DNA of 64,000 bases from Ancylobacter moscoviensis (GCF_007559435.1 NZ_VMBP01000003.1:420526-484525); one strand, 5' to 3'. Positions 32,829-44,607 are shown, counted from the stretch's first letter. Numbers and translations are program-made. The notes: generated by a model not told the origin, from the sequence alone.

Positions 32829-34685
32829 TCAGGGCAGCGGCCCGGCGACGCCCATCGCGTCAGGACTTCCGAAGAGCGGGCGCGCGGCGCCGGAACGGCG
32901 GATGAGCGCCTGCGGGTCCGGCAGAACGATCGGCCGCTCCCACTCGCCCCGCACGATGAAGGGCAGCTCGAAGGCGACGGGCGCGGCGCGAGCGGCATCC
33001 GCCGCGACCGCGCCGGTCTTCGCCGTTTCCACTTTCTGCCCCGCTTCCGAAACGAGTTGCGCCGTGCCGGCAAAATCGAGATCGCGCTGGGCGATCGAGC
33101 TTTCGCCGGAAAGGGCGATGCGCAGCTTGGCGCTGGTGAGATCGATGCGATCCAGCTTGGCGATGCCGTCCCGGATGCTCGCGTCGATGACAATGTCGTC
33201 GTAAGGCGTGCGCCCGCCGCGCAGATCACCCGCGCCCGACAATGGACGTTTTTCCAGACGGGACAGGATGCGCCCGACATCGATGCCGACCAGCGCGCCG
33301 TTCTCGCCGGTCAGTGTGAAAGCACCGCTCAGCTTCTGGACGATTTCCATCATGCTCGCGCCGGAGCCTCCCGCCGAGAGGCGAAAGGAACCCGTGCCCT
33401 CCAGTCGCTGCAGCCGGAACAGTTCACCCAGCGCCTTGGCCAGCGCCACATCGTCGGCGGAAAGATCGAGACGCACATCCGCGCCGGAGCCCGTGTCCAC
33501 CGGCGACACATGCAAGGCAGCGCGGAAGATGCCCCCCCACGCCTCTGCCTCGCCGATGGCGATGGAAAGCTTGCCGCTCTTCAGCGCGGCACTCGCCGCC
33601 ATGCGCTGCAAGACGGCATCACCGACGCGCAGCTGCGTGGCGGAAAGGCGCAGGTCAGCGTCGAGCGCGCGCGTGCGCCGGAGATCGATCGATTCTCGGC
33701 TCCAGCTACCGCCCTGCGAACCGGCAAGGCTGAGCTGCCCATAGGGAGAAAGATCGAAGGACTCGCTGGCGAGCGAGCCTTGCAGATTGGCGTGGCCACC
33801 GTCGAGGCGCAGGTTGAAGGCACCCACGCTGGAATTGCCGTCGAGATCAATACGGGCCTCGCTGAGCACCGCGCCCTGTTCCGACAGCAGGGCATTGGCG
33901 CGCAGGTTGAAGGCGCCGAAGCCACGCTCCGTGGGAGCGTCGAGCCCAAGCCATTCCAAAGCATCGCGAAGTTGCCGCGACGCGACGGTGAGCGCGCCGG
34001 TGACCACCGGCCCGCCGGCAAGACGCGCCCCGCCCTGGAAGGACAGCTCCGCCGGTGCGCCCGAGAGCGACAGGCGCAGACTGCCCGCCCCACCCGAAGC
34101 GAGAGCGGCGAGGCCGCTCAGCGTAGCGTCCACCTCCAGCGGCTCGCCGCGCCAGACCACGCGCCCCTTCGCCGTGGCGTCACGCCCGCCGCGCCAGCCG
34201 AGACGAATGTCCGCCTCCGGAATCACCGCTTCGTCGCCATCGGCATGAGCGATCTTGAGGCTGCCATCCGTCACGTAGACATCGGCCTCGGACTGCGCGG
34301 TGCCGAGACCCGCGACCAGCGCCGCCAGCGCGTCCACCCCCTCGCCCGGATCGGCCAGGGTGAGGTCGGCATCGGTCAGCTCGATATGGTCGGCGCTCGC
34401 GCGGCCGGTAAGCAAAGGCAGGAGGTCGAGCACGATTCGCGCCGAACCCGCCTCGAGCCGCGCGCGCGGATGGTCGATGGACACGCCCGCCATGTCGATG
34501 GCCGGCCAGGGAAAAACCGAAAAACTCACGGCGCCGTCGATGACGGGGCGCTGCCCGATCGCCGCCTGCACCATCGTCTCCACTTCGCTCCTCAACCGCG
34601 CTTCCGAGGCGAGTTTGGGCGCAAGAATGCCGGCGGCCAGCGCCACCACAACGGGCAGAAGAAGGATCGGAACGAGTTTCTTCAT
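32829..34685 (-). CDS. AsmA family protein
   Basis: A 618-residue envelope protein with one N-terminal membrane anchor (MKKLVPILLLPVVVALAAGI) and a long periplasmic region of beta-strand repeats. The C-terminal AsmA block contains LSGAFTLTGENGALVGIDVGR and TPYDDIVIDASIRDGIAKLD. AsmA-like proteins are implicated in lipid transport to, and integrity of, the outer membrane. The C-terminus ends in an uncharged extension. The gene stands alone, divergent from acetoacetate-CoA ligase with 261 bases between. Confidence 0.88.
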   Translation of the reverse strand: MKKLVPILLLPVVVALAAGILAPKLASEARLRSEVETMVQAAIGQRPVIDGAVSFSVFPWPAIDMAGVSIDHPRARLEAGSARIVLDLLPLLTGRASADHIELTDADLTLADPGEGVDALAALVAGLGTAQSEADVYVTDGSLKIAHADGDEAVIPEADIRLGWRGGRDATAKGRVVWRGEPLEVDATLSGLAALASGGAGSLRLSLSGAPAELSFQGGARLAGGPVVTGALTVASRQLRDALEWLGLDAPTERGFGAFNLRANALLSEQGAVLSEARIDLDGNSSVGAFNLRLDGGHANLQGSLASESFDLSPYGQLSLAGSQGGSWSRESIDLRRTRALDADLRLSATQLRVGDAVLQRMAASAALKSGKLSIAIGEAEAWGGIFRAALHVSPVDTGSGADVRLDLSADDVALAKALGELFRLQRLEGTGSFRLSAGGSGASMMEIVQKLSGAFTLTGENGALVGIDVGRILSRLEKRPLSGAGDLRGGRTPYDDIVIDASIRDGIAKLDRIDLTSAKLRIALSGESSIAQRDLDFAGTAQLVSEAGQKVETAKTGAVAADAARAAPVAFELPFIVRGEWERPIVLPDPQALIRRSGAARPLFGSPDAMGVAGPLP

Positions 34686-34946
34686 TATTAGCGTCGGTTA
34701 TTGCCCCCGAAGCCTCGCTACAGCATTGGGGCGAAGCGGCGCAAGCATGCGACCCGGCATCGGCCTGGATATAAGCCGAAAGATGGGTCGCGCCAGCGGA
34801 CACAAGCCCCTCCTGAGCGGCTGCAACATGTTGGCTGTCTGTGTCTGTTTGATGGCCTGACAGAAGCCGGGCCCGGCGCTATGAGTCGTCGCAGAGGCGG
34901 ACCGCGATCCGGCGAGCGGCGCGGCGTGAGGGGACGGAGGGGACGA

Positions 34947-36914
<1,968 letters not shown>

Positions 36915-38686
36915 TCATGGCGCGGCCGGCTTAGCCGCGCCAGCAGGATCACCGGAATCAAGCCGACCAGCACAATGAGCAGGGCGGCGAAGGCGCCGTC
37001 CTCGTAGGAACCGCGCGCGGCCTCGCTGTAGACATGGCTCGCGAGCGTCTCGAAGTTCAGCGGGCGCAGCATCAGCGTCGCCGGCAGTTCCTTCATGCAG
37101 TCGACGAAGACCAGCAGCGCCGCCGTCCCGAGCGCGGGGCGCAGCAGCGGCAGATGGATCAGGCGCACCACGCCGCCCGGGCGCTCACCGAGACTGCGCG
37201 CCGCCATGTCGAGCGTCATCCCGACCTTCTCGTAGCCGGTCTCCAGCGCGCCGACGGGGATCGCCAGGAAGCGGATCACATAGGCGATGATCAGCGCCGC
37301 GCCGGAGCCGGAGAGGATGAGCCCCGTCGCCGTGCCGCCGAGCGACTGGACGGTGGAGGAGACGAGGTTGTCGAATCCCGCCAACGGCACCAGCAGGCCG
37401 ACGGCCAGCACCGTGCCGGGAACCGCGTAGCCGACCGCCGCCAGGCGCAGCAGCCGAGACGAACGGACCGTCCCGGTCCGCGCGGCAATGGCAAGGAGCA
37501 GCCCGCAGCCAAGCGCCAGAGCCGTTCCGATCGCCGCGAACAAGGCCGTGTTCAGCACCTCCACGAACACGGTCTCGGGCAGACCGTTGAACATGTACCG
37601 ACCATAGGCCGCGTGAACGAGATGTCCGGCCGGCAGCAGGAAGCCGAGCGCCACCGGCAGCAGGCAGGCGAGGAAGGCGAGCGTCGCTTGTCCGGCCGCG
37701 AGCTGGCGCCGCATGGGCGGGCGCGAGCGGGCGCCAACATTGGCGTGGCTGATATGCCGGCGGCCCCAGCGTTCCAGCATCACGAGCGCAATCATCACCA
37801 GCAGCATGAACAGCGCGATCTGCGCCGCGCCTGGCAGGCTCGAACGGTTGAGCCAGGTGGAATAGATGGACAGCGTCAGCGTCTGCACGCCGAGGAATTC
37901 GGAGGCGCCGATGTCGTTCACCGTTTCCATCAGCGCCAGTGTCACCCCCACCGCGATGGCCGGGCGAGCGAGTGGCAGGGCGATGCGGAAGAAGGTGCCC
38001 GTCGCGCCATGGCCGAGTGTGCGCGCCGCGTCCAGGGCGGAGGCCGTCTGCACAAGGAAGGCGGCACGCGCCGGCAGGTAGACATAGGGATAGAGCACGA
38101 GGCCCAGCAGCACGATGCAGCCCGGCAGGTTACGGACCTCCGGCAGCCACAGATCGCGCGGGTTCGTCATGCCCAGGGCGGCGCGGATCGCGGTGGGGAT
38201 CGGCCCCAGCGGATGGATCGCGTCGACATAGACATAGGCCTGGATGTAGGTCGGGATGGCGAGCGGCAGCAGCAACGCCCACTCGAAGATGCCGCGTCCG
38301 GGAAAACGGCACACCGCCACCAGCCAGGCGGTCCCGGTGCCGATGGTGCCCGCGATAAGGCCGACGCCGATGGCGAGCAGCGCGGTATCGGTGATGGCGA
38401 CCGGCAGCACGTTGCGCAGGATGTGCGGCCACAGATCGCCGGAACTCTGCGCGGCGGTGAAGACGAGGGCGGCGATGGGCAGCAGCACCAGTGCGACGAT
38501 GGCGACCGCACCGGCGCGCAGGATCCGACCGCTGGCGCCGGCGATGCCGGAAACGCTGCTTGGCCGGTAGCCCCCCGCCGGATCCGTCGTCACCGAACTC
38601 ATGGATGCTCGTTCACCACCAAGACGCCGGCCTTCCCGCCGGCGCAACGGAAAGGGCGGCACGCGAGGCGCCGCCCTTCGTTGTGA

Positions 38687-39736
38687 TCAGTTGTCGAAGC
38701 CGACCTTGTCGACGAGGTCGGCCGCCGCCTTGCGGTACTGGCCGATCTTGGCGAGATCCAGATTGTCGATCTTCAGCGGGCCGAAGGCGGCGATGATCGG
38801 ATCGACCGGCGAGCCGGCCACCACCGGATATTCGAAGTTCGCCTTGGCATAGACGTCCTGTGCCTCGTGCGAGACCAGGAATTCCAGCAGCTTCACGGCG
38901 TTGTCGCGGTTCGGCGCGTTCTTGGCGAGCGAGGCGCCGGAGATGTTCACATTGGTGCCGCCGCCCTCGAAGGTCGGCAGGATGACGTTGATCGCCTCGG
39001 CCCACTTTTCCTGCTCGGGGCCGCCCTTGCCGGAGCGCATCAGGCCCACATAGTAGGAATTGGCGACGCCGAGATCGCAGATGCCGCCGAGGATGTCGCG
39101 GGCGTTCTCGCGGTCGCCGCCAGCCGGCTTGCGCGCGAGATTGGCCTTCACGCCCTTCAGCCATTCCTCGGCCTTCGCCTCGCCGTGGTGGGCGATGTAG
39201 GCGGCGATCAGCGCGGTGTTGTAGGGGTGCTTGCCCGAGCGGATACAGATCTTGCCCTTCCATTCCGGCTTGGCGAGATCCTCATAGGTGATGGCGTCAA
39301 GCTTCACCCGGTCCTTCGAGGCATAGACGACGCGCGCGCGCATGGAGACGGCGAACCAGTCGCCGGTCGGGCCACGCAGATTGGCGGGGATCGCCTTCTC
39401 CAGCACGTCGGACTTCAGCGGCTGGGTCACGCCCTGATCGACCAGATCGAGCAGGTTGCCGATATCGACGGTCATCAACACATCGGCCGGCGAGGCCGCG
39501 CCCTCGGCCTTCACCCGCTCGGCAAGGCCATCCTTGACGAACACGCTGTTGACCTTGACGCCGGTCTTCTCGGTGAAGGCGTCGAACACCGGCTTCGCGA
39601 GGCCGGGCTCGCGGGTGGTGTAGACGTTGACGACCTCCTCCGCCGAAGCCGCGAGCGGCGCGAAGGCAAGACCGACGGCAAGAAAACCGCCAAGCGCGAG
39701 GCGGCGAGTGACGGCGTTCGGCGTTCTGATGGTCAT
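38687..39736 (-). CDS. fbpA: Ferric iron ABC transporter substrate-binding protein, FbpA/FutA type
   Basis: A 349-residue periplasmic protein with a Tat-like/Sec signal (TRRLALGGFLAVGLAFAP) and mature start EEVVNVYTTREPGLAKPVFD. Family blocks are PADVLMTVDIGNLLDL and GGICDLGVANSYYVGLMR, with the paired tyrosines that bind Fe3+. It forms an uptake operon with fbpB. An Irr-type iron control element lies about 120 bases upstream, so expression should respond to iron. Confidence 0.93.
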   Translation of the reverse strand: MTIRTPNAVTRRLALGGFLAVGLAFAPLAASAEEVVNVYTTREPGLAKPVFDAFTEKTGVKVNSVFVKDGLAERVKAEGAASPADVLMTVDIGNLLDLVDQGVTQPLKSDVLEKAIPANLRGPTGDWFAVSMRARVVYASKDRVKLDAITYEDLAKPEWKGKICIRSGKHPYNTALIAAYIAHHGEAKAEEWLKGVKANLARKPAGGDRENARDILGGICDLGVANSYYVGLMRSGKGGPEQEKWAEAINVILPTFEGGGTNVNISGASLAKNAPNRDNAVKLLEFLVSHEAQDVYAKANFEYPVVAGSPVDPIIAAFGPLKIDNLDLAKIGQYRKAAADLVDKVGFDN

Positions 39737-39858
39737 TGGCGTCTCCTGCGTGCAGTCGCCCCGCCGGACCGGCCGGAAGCGGGATTGACGTAAGGTGCGC
39801 GCAGGCGGTAGCCGAGGGCTATGGGACGGTCAATGAAAAGCTACGTTAGATCAATAAC

Positions 39859-39873
39859 TTAGAATAAGTCTAA
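39859..39873. promoter_or_regulatory. Iron control element (Irr-box-like) upstream of fbpA
   Basis: TTAGAATAAGTCTAA resembles the ICE consensus TTTAGAA-N3-TTCTAAA, with one weaker half. It is the third such element within 1.1 kb. The position 122 bases before fbpA and beyond the bfr terminator points to fbpA. Confidence 0.55.
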
Positions 39874-39930
39874 TGCAAATGTAGTGAGCCAGGATTGGAG
39901 AGGTGCCGAAACACTTCCCCGGTTCGCACG

Positions 39931-39957
39931 AAAAAGGCCGGTCGCTGGGACCGGCCT
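39931..39957 (-). terminator. Intrinsic terminator of bfr
   Basis: Stem AGGCCGGTC/GACCGGCCT with loop GCTGG (39935-39957), followed on the minus strand by TTTTTCG, 29 bases after the bfr stop. Confidence 0.85.
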
Positions 39958-39985
39958 CCGTCTTGTCCGCGCAGGTGCGTAACGC

Positions 39986-40462
39986 TCAGTCCAGGCCGCC
40001 AATGTGGTGCTGGGCGTAGAGCTGCAGGCCGAGATTGGCGATCAGGTCGAGCTGGGTCTCAAGGAAGTCGATGTGCCCTTCCTCGTCCGCCATCAGTTCC
40101 TTGAACAGGTCGCGGCTCGGATAGTCCTGCACGGAATCGCAGTAGGTCGCGGCTTCCTGATAGAGCGCGCGGGCCTCGATCTCGGCCGCGAGGTCGCACT
40201 CGATGACTTCCTTCACGTCCTGGCCGATGCGCAGCGGATCGAGCACCTGCAGGTTCGGCAGGCCTTCGAGGAAGAGGATACGGTCGATGAAACGATCCGC
40301 GTGCTGCATCTCCTCGATGGACTCGGCACGCCACTTGGCCGCGAGCTTCTTGTAGCCCCAGTTGTCCAGCATGCGATAATGCAGCCAGTACTGGTTGATC
40401 GCGGTGAGCTCCGACCGGACGCCGCGGTTGAGATATTCGATGACTTTGGGATCGCCCTTCAT
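39986..40462 (-). CDS. bfr: Bacterioferritin
   Basis: A 158-residue haem-containing ferritin. The ferroxidase ligands Glu18, Glu51 and His54 and the haem ligand Met52 ([11 protein letters not shown]) are all visible, as are later Glu in the C-terminal helix ([10 protein letters not shown]). It stores iron as a 24-subunit shell. Upstream is a nearly perfect iron control element 36 bases before ATG 40462, and the bacterioferritin-associated ferredoxin is the next gene up. Iron-dependent expression through Irr is expected. Confidence 0.97.
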   Translation of the reverse strand: MKGDPKVIEYLNRGVRSELTAINQYWLHYRMLDNWGYKKLAAKWRAESIEEMQHADRFIDRILFLEGLPNLQVLDPLRIGQDVKEVIECDLAAEIEARALYQEAATYCDSVQDYPSRDLFKELMADEEGHIDFLETQLDLIANLGLQLYAQHHIGGLD

Positions 40463-40498
40463 GGCAGCGCCTCTCTTTTCTTGAGCATGCGCTACCTG

Positions 40499-40515
40499 TT
40501 TAGAAAAATTCTAAT
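40499..40515. promoter_or_regulatory. Iron control element (Irr box) upstream of bfr
   Basis: TTTAGAA-AAA-TTCTAAT matches TTTAGAA-N3-TTCTAAA in all but the last base. It lies 36 bases before the bfr start. Confidence 0.85.
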
Positions 40516-40577
40516 AAATAGGCAACCGACTCGTGCACCCTTCCCCCGCATACGCCATGCCGGGAAAGCGGCGGCCC

Positions 40578-40892
40578 TTACTCCGCCGCGACAATAAGTG
40601 CGGAAAGATCGTTGGCGTGAGCAGTGTGCGTATGGCCTGCATGATCCTGCAGGGCGTAGTCATGCGCGGCATGGGAATGCGTCGAGACCGGGCAATCCAG
40701 CGGGCAGCCGCCACAGTTCGAGGCGTTCACGTCGTCGATGAGCTTGCGGATGGTGCGCGCGCAGCGACCGCACTGGGCGCTGCAGCCGAGACAGCGGTAG
40801 ACCTGCCCGACCGTCCGGACAGCCGCCTCCGTTTCCGTCACCGCGCTGCGGATCTGACGGTCGGAAAGCACATTGCACGAGCAGACAATCAT
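40578..40892 (-). CDS. bfd: Bacterioferritin-associated ferredoxin with Cys/His-rich tail
   Basis: A 104-residue Bfd-type [2Fe-2S] protein that reduces bacterioferritin to release iron. Ligands are Cys4, Cys6 and the QCGRC pair Cys41/Cys44; extra Cys34 and Cys37 precede them. After the usual end (KLIDDVNAS) there is an unusual extension of about 45 residues with NCGGCPLDCP and seven histidines in VSTHSHAAHDYALQDHAGH and the following residues. The core is certain; the tail may bind metal. ATG 40892 lies 28 bases from a perfect iron control element. Confidence 0.92.
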   Translation of the reverse strand: MIVCSCNVLSDRQIRSAVTETEAAVRTVGQVYRCLGCSAQCGRCARTIRKLIDDVNASNCGGCPLDCPVSTHSHAAHDYALQDHAGHTHTAHANDLSALIVAAE

Positions 40893-40920
40893 CGAGAGGC
40901 AGAACCGAAGTGATCAGCCT

Positions 40921-40937
40921 TTTAGAATTATTCTAAA
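40921..40937. promoter_or_regulatory. Perfect iron control element (Irr box) upstream of bfd
   Basis: TTTAGAA-TTA-TTCTAAA is an exact match to the ICE consensus. It lies 28 bases upstream of the bfd start. Confidence 0.9.
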
Positions 40938-41058
40938 AATGGCTCTCTGCTTCTTTTTCGCGCTATTCCTCGACGCCGTCAATCGGCAAATGCCGATCTA
41001 TCGATTGCGTGATGCGATCTGGCAAGTCTTCGTCGATCCAATTTTTAGACGTTCCAGA

Positions 41059-41715
41059 TTAGGCGTCACCGCTCAACTCTTTTCCACTTTCGAACGGCAC
41101 TAAACTGGGGGCCTCAAGACCCCGCGCCGGCCCGATCGGGTCGCCCGCCAGACGGGCATAGAGCAGGTGATCCTGCCACAGGCCGTTGATGCACAGATAC
41201 TCCCGCCCATAGCCTTCACGCCGAAAACCGGCGCCTTCCAGCAAACGGATCGACGGCGTGTTGTGCGGCAGGCAGGCCGCCTCGATGCGGCGCAGGCCGA
41301 GCGTCGTATGGGCGAAAGGCAGGAGCGTGCGCACTGCCGCGCCCATGAAGCCCTTGCCGGCATGGGGCGCACCCATCCAGTAGCCCAGGCTGGCCGTCTG
41401 GGTGACGCCGCGCCGGACATTGGAAAGCGACACGCCGCCGAGCAGGGTCCGGTCGGCGGCGCTGAAGACGAGGAAGGGATAGGCGATGTCCTCGCGCACG
41501 TCCCGCGCATAGCGGCGCATGCGGCGTCGGAACGAGCCGCGCGTGAGATCGTAGGGCGGCCAGGTCGGCTCCCACGGCGTCAGGAAAGGCCGGCTCTGCT
41601 CGCGCAGCGCGGACCATGCCGCGAAATCCGACATCTGCGGCATGCGCAGCAGCACGCGCTCGCCTTCGATGAGCATCGGCGGCTCATGCCAGGAAACCGT
41701 GCGGAACAGGGCCAT
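41059..41715 (-). CDS. GNAT acetyltransferase, RimJ/RimL-like
   Basis: A 218-residue N-acetyltransferase of the RimJ branch. Seen: an N-terminal MLIEGERVLLRMPQMSDFAA, the acetyl-CoA site ASLGYWMGAPHAGKGFMGAA (with the Q/R-x-x-G-x-G/A loop as HAGKGFMG), and the GLRRIEAACLPHNTPSIRLL motif that this branch shares. It may acetylate ribosomal proteins, but the substrate is not predicted. It ends the long minus-strand run that begins with the oxidase genes and starts 20 bases after the M16 peptidase stop, so it may be co-transcribed with it. Confidence 0.88.
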   Translation of the reverse strand: MALFRTVSWHEPPMLIEGERVLLRMPQMSDFAAWSALREQSRPFLTPWEPTWPPYDLTRGSFRRRMRRYARDVREDIAYPFLVFSAADRTLLGGVSLSNVRRGVTQTASLGYWMGAPHAGKGFMGAAVRTLLPFAHTTLGLRRIEAACLPHNTPSIRLLEGAGFRREGYGREYLCINGLWQDHLLYARLAGDPIGPARGLEAPSLVPFESGKELSGDA

Positions 41716-41735
41716 GCGTGATGCCGTAAGGCGGA

Positions 41736-43022
41736 TTATGCTGCCGACAGACGTTCCGCGATGCGCGCCGCCGTTTCAAGAGATTTTCCCGGGCCTAGGG
41801 CCGTAAAGGTCGGAAGCCCCCGCCCCACGAGGGCCCGGCCGGCCGCCTTGGCGTCATTGAGGGTGACCGCCTCGACCTTGGCGACGATCTCCTCCAGCGG
41901 GATCGGCCGGCCAAAGGCCAGCATCTGGCGGGCCAGCTGGTCGGCCCGGGCACCGGAGCTTTCCAGCGCCGCCAGCAGCCCCACCTTGGCCTGCGCCTTG
42001 GCGCGGGCCAGTTCGCCCTCGCTCAGCGTCTCGATCGTCGTCTCGATCTGGTCCACCACCACATCGACGAGTTCGTCCACGTCGCCGCCATCCGTGCCGG
42101 CATAGACGCCGAACAGGCCGGTGTCGGCATAGCCCCAGTGGAAGGAGTAGACCGCGTAGCACAGGCCCCGCGCCTCGCGAACCTCCTGGAACAGTCGCGA
42201 GGACATCCCGCCGCCGAGGATGTTGGTGAACACCTGCAGGGCGTGAATGGCCGGATCGCGGTAGGACAAGCCCGGCAGGCCGATCAGGATGTGCGCCTGT
42301 TCGAGGTCACGGCCGCCGCCGATTTCCGTTCCACCCTGATAGCGCGCCGGCGCCGGGGCTGGCTTGTCCGCGGCAGCGAAGCCGGAGAAGCGCTTGGCCA
42401 CTTCCTCCACCACCGCCTCATGCTCGACCGCGCCGGCGGCGGCGACGATCATCTTCGGTGCCCGGTAGTTGCGCGCGAGATAGGCGCGTAGCCGGTCCGG
42501 CCCGAAGGAGCGCACCGTCTCGGGCGTGCCGAGGATCGAGCGCCCGATCGGCTGGCCGGGGAAGGCCCGCTCCTGAAACAGATCGAAGACAAGGTCGTCC
42601 GGCGTGTCGAGCGCGGCGCCGATCTCCTGCACGATCACATTGTGCTCGCGCGCCAGTTCCTCGGGGTCGAAGGCCGGCTCGGTGAGGATGTCCGACAGCA
42701 CGTCGAGAGCGAGCGGCACGTCCTCGCCGAGCACCCGCGCATTGTAGGTCGTGTGCTCGACGCTGGTGGCGGCGTTGATGTCGCCGCCGACCGCCTCGAT
42801 CTCCTCGGCGATAGCGCGGGCGGAGCGGCGCTTCGTGCCTTTGAATGCCATGTGTTCGAGCAGGTGTGAGATTCCGTGCTCATCGGGCTCCTCGTCGCGC
42901 GCCCCGGCCCCGGCCCAGATGCCGAGGGAGGCGGTGGCGAGATGGGGCATCGCGTCGGTGACGACGGTCACGCCGCTATCGAGCCGCGTGATGCGCGGGC
43001 CCGGCGCGTCGTCCCGGCTCAC
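41736..43022 (-). CDS. M16 family zinc metallopeptidase
   Basis: A 428-residue protease with the inverted zinc motif HGISHLLEHMAFKGT (His53, Glu56, His57) and an RSARAIAEEIEAVGGDINAAT segment that follows it in mitochondrial processing peptidase-like enzymes. The later family tyrosine/arginine motif appears in EVREARGLCYAVYSF. Such proteins degrade peptides in the cytoplasm or periplasm. No signal peptide is visible. The GTG at 43022 overlaps the thrC stop (GTGA), which implies translational coupling. Confidence 0.92.
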   Translation of the reverse strand: MSRDDAPGPRITRLDSGVTVVTDAMPHLATASLGIWAGAGARDEEPDEHGISHLLEHMAFKGTKRRSARAIAEEIEAVGGDINAATSVEHTTYNARVLGEDVPLALDVLSDILTEPAFDPEELAREHNVIVQEIGAALDTPDDLVFDLFQERAFPGQPIGRSILGTPETVRSFGPDRLRAYLARNYRAPKMIVAAAGAVEHEAVVEEVAKRFSGFAAADKPAPAPARYQGGTEIGGGRDLEQAHILIGLPGLSYRDPAIHALQVFTNILGGGMSSRLFQEVREARGLCYAVYSFHWGYADTGLFGVYAGTDGGDVDELVDVVVDQIETTIETLSEGELARAKAQAKVGLLAALESSGARADQLARQMLAFGRPIPLEEIVAKVEAVTLNDAKAAGRALVGRGLPTFTALGPGKSLETAARIAERLSAA

Positions 43023-44428
43023 GCGACATTCTCCGCCGCGCGGGCATGCCTGGCGATATAGGCCTCGATCGCCGAAATGTCGTTGGGCAGGGTCGGGGTG
43101 CGCTCCGGGAGCTCCATGAGGTCGGCGAGATGGGGCGGCAGCGCCGGGCGCTCGCCGCAGGCCCGCTCCACCGCGTCGGGGAACTTGGCGGGATGGGCGG
43201 TCGCCAACACCACCTGCGGCACATGCGGATCGTGCTTGATGCGCTCGGCGACGGAAACAGCAACGGCCGTGTGCGGGTCGAGCAGGTAGCCGGCCTCGCG
43301 GCGCACCCGTGCGATGGTCTCGGCGGTCTGCGCCTCGTCGGTGCGACCGCCGTCGAAATCGGCGCGGATCGCCTCAAGCGCCCGGTTCGATGGTGAGAAG
43401 GCGCCCGACTGGTTGAGCGACGCCATCAGCCCGCGCAGCGCCCCGGCGTCCCGGTCCAGCGCCTCGAACAGCACGCGCTCGAAGTTCGAGGAGACCTGGA
43501 TGTCCATGGACGGCGAGGAGGACGGCACCACGCCCGTCACCTCGTAACGCCCGGAATTCAGCGTGCGGACGAGGATGTCGTTCACATTGGTGGCGATGGT
43601 GAGCTTCGAGACCGGCAGGCCCATGCGCTTGGCGACGAAGCCGGCGAGCACGTCGCCGAAATTGCCCGTCGGCACCACGAAGGAAACCGGGCGATGAGGG
43701 GAGCCGAGGGCGGCGCCGGCGACGAAATAGTAGACGACCTGTGCGACGATGCGGGCCCAGTTGATGGAATTGACGCCCGCGAGTTGCAGGCGGTCGCGGA
43801 AGGCGTGGTTGTTGAACATCGCCTTCACATGCGCCTGGCAGTCGTCGAACGTGCCCTCGACCGCGATGGCGTGGACGTTCGCGTCCGGCACCGTCGTCAT
43901 CTGGCGGCGCTGCACCTCGGAGACGCGGCCGGCGGGATAGAGGATGAACACATCGGTGCGGGCACGGCTGCGGAACGCCTCGATGGCCGCGCTGCCGGTG
44001 TCGCCGGAGGTGGCGCCGACGATCGTGGCGCGCTGCTCCCGCTCGACCAGAACATGGTCCATCATGCGGCCGAGAAGCTGCATCGCCACGTCCTTGAAGG
44101 CGAGCGTCGGGCCGTGGAAAAGCTCCAGCACGAAACGGTTCGGGGCGATCTGCACCAGCGGCGTGGTGGCGGGATGACGGAAGCTGGCATAGGCCTCCTC
44201 CAGCATCGGGCGCAGCACCTCGGGCGTGAACACCGCGTCGACGAAGGGCGCGATCACCCGCCCCGCCACCTCGGCATAGGAATGGCCGGCGAGCCGGGCG
44301 ATCTCCTGCGGCGCCAGGGCCGGGAAGGTCTCGGGCACGTAGAGGCCGCCGTCGCGCGCGAGGCCGGCGAGAAGGGCGTCGGAGAAGGCGAGCACGGGAG
44401 CCTCGCCGCGGGTCGAGATGTAGCGCAC
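43019..44428 (-). CDS. thrC: Threonine synthase
   Basis: A 469-residue pyridoxal-phosphate enzyme converting O-phosphohomoserine to threonine. The N-terminus RYISTRGEAPVLAFSDALLA, the PLP lysine (Lys112) in HGPTLAFKDVAMQ, and the phosphate-binding GATSGDTGSAAIEAF are conserved. The start is the GTG at 44428, with GCGGAGGCGC as ribosome binding site; the annotated-looking longer frame begins in the repeat-rich leader and is unsupported. The 180-base leader holds helically phased GTAGC repeats. It couples to the M16 gene by a GTGA overlap. Confidence 0.95.
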   Translation of the reverse strand: MRYISTRGEAPVLAFSDALLAGLARDGGLYVPETFPALAPQEIARLAGHSYAEVAGRVIAPFVDAVFTPEVLRPMLEEAYASFRHPATTPLVQIAPNRFVLELFHGPTLAFKDVAMQLLGRMMDHVLVEREQRATIVGATSGDTGSAAIEAFRSRARTDVFILYPAGRVSEVQRRQMTTVPDANVHAIAVEGTFDDCQAHVKAMFNNHAFRDRLQLAGVNSINWARIVAQVVYYFVAGAALGSPHRPVSFVVPTGNFGDVLAGFVAKRMGLPVSKLTIATNVNDILVRTLNSGRYEVTGVVPSSSPSMDIQVSSNFERVLFEALDRDAGALRGLMASLNQSGAFSPSNRALEAIRADFDGGRTDEAQTAETIARVRREAGYLLDPHTAVAVSVAERIKHDPHVPQVVLATAHPAKFPDAVERACGERPALPPHLADLMELPERTPTLPNDISAIEAYIARHARAAENVA

Positions 44429-44513
44429 ACGCGCCTCCGCTGGAAAAGTCGGCGGCAAACTAGTGGCGGGGCCGGCCGGAGGCAAGCAATCGGTGGCGCC
44501 GCGTGCAGTTTGG

Positions 44514-44604
44514 GTAGCAGCGCGTATCGCAACGGTAGCAAGCGGGTAGCAAAAACCGTAGCGCAAGGGCGCCATGGGAGTAGCGCGCAGTAGCACCGTG
44601 TAGC
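44514..44604. repeat. Seven GTAGC direct repeats with helical phasing, surf1-thrC gap
   Basis: GTAGC starts at 44514, 44535, 44546, 44558, 44580, 44590 and 44600. Successive distances are 21, 11, 12, 22, 10 and 10 bases, close to one or two helical turns. The repeats occupy the leader before thrC and reach the surf1 stop at 44608. Confidence 0.6.
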
Positions 44605-44607
44605 GCT

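Noticed and set aside
32506..33204. 232-codon plus-strand frame next to the element
   Set aside because: Mostly antisense to the AsmA gene, Ser/Arg-rich, no start signal.
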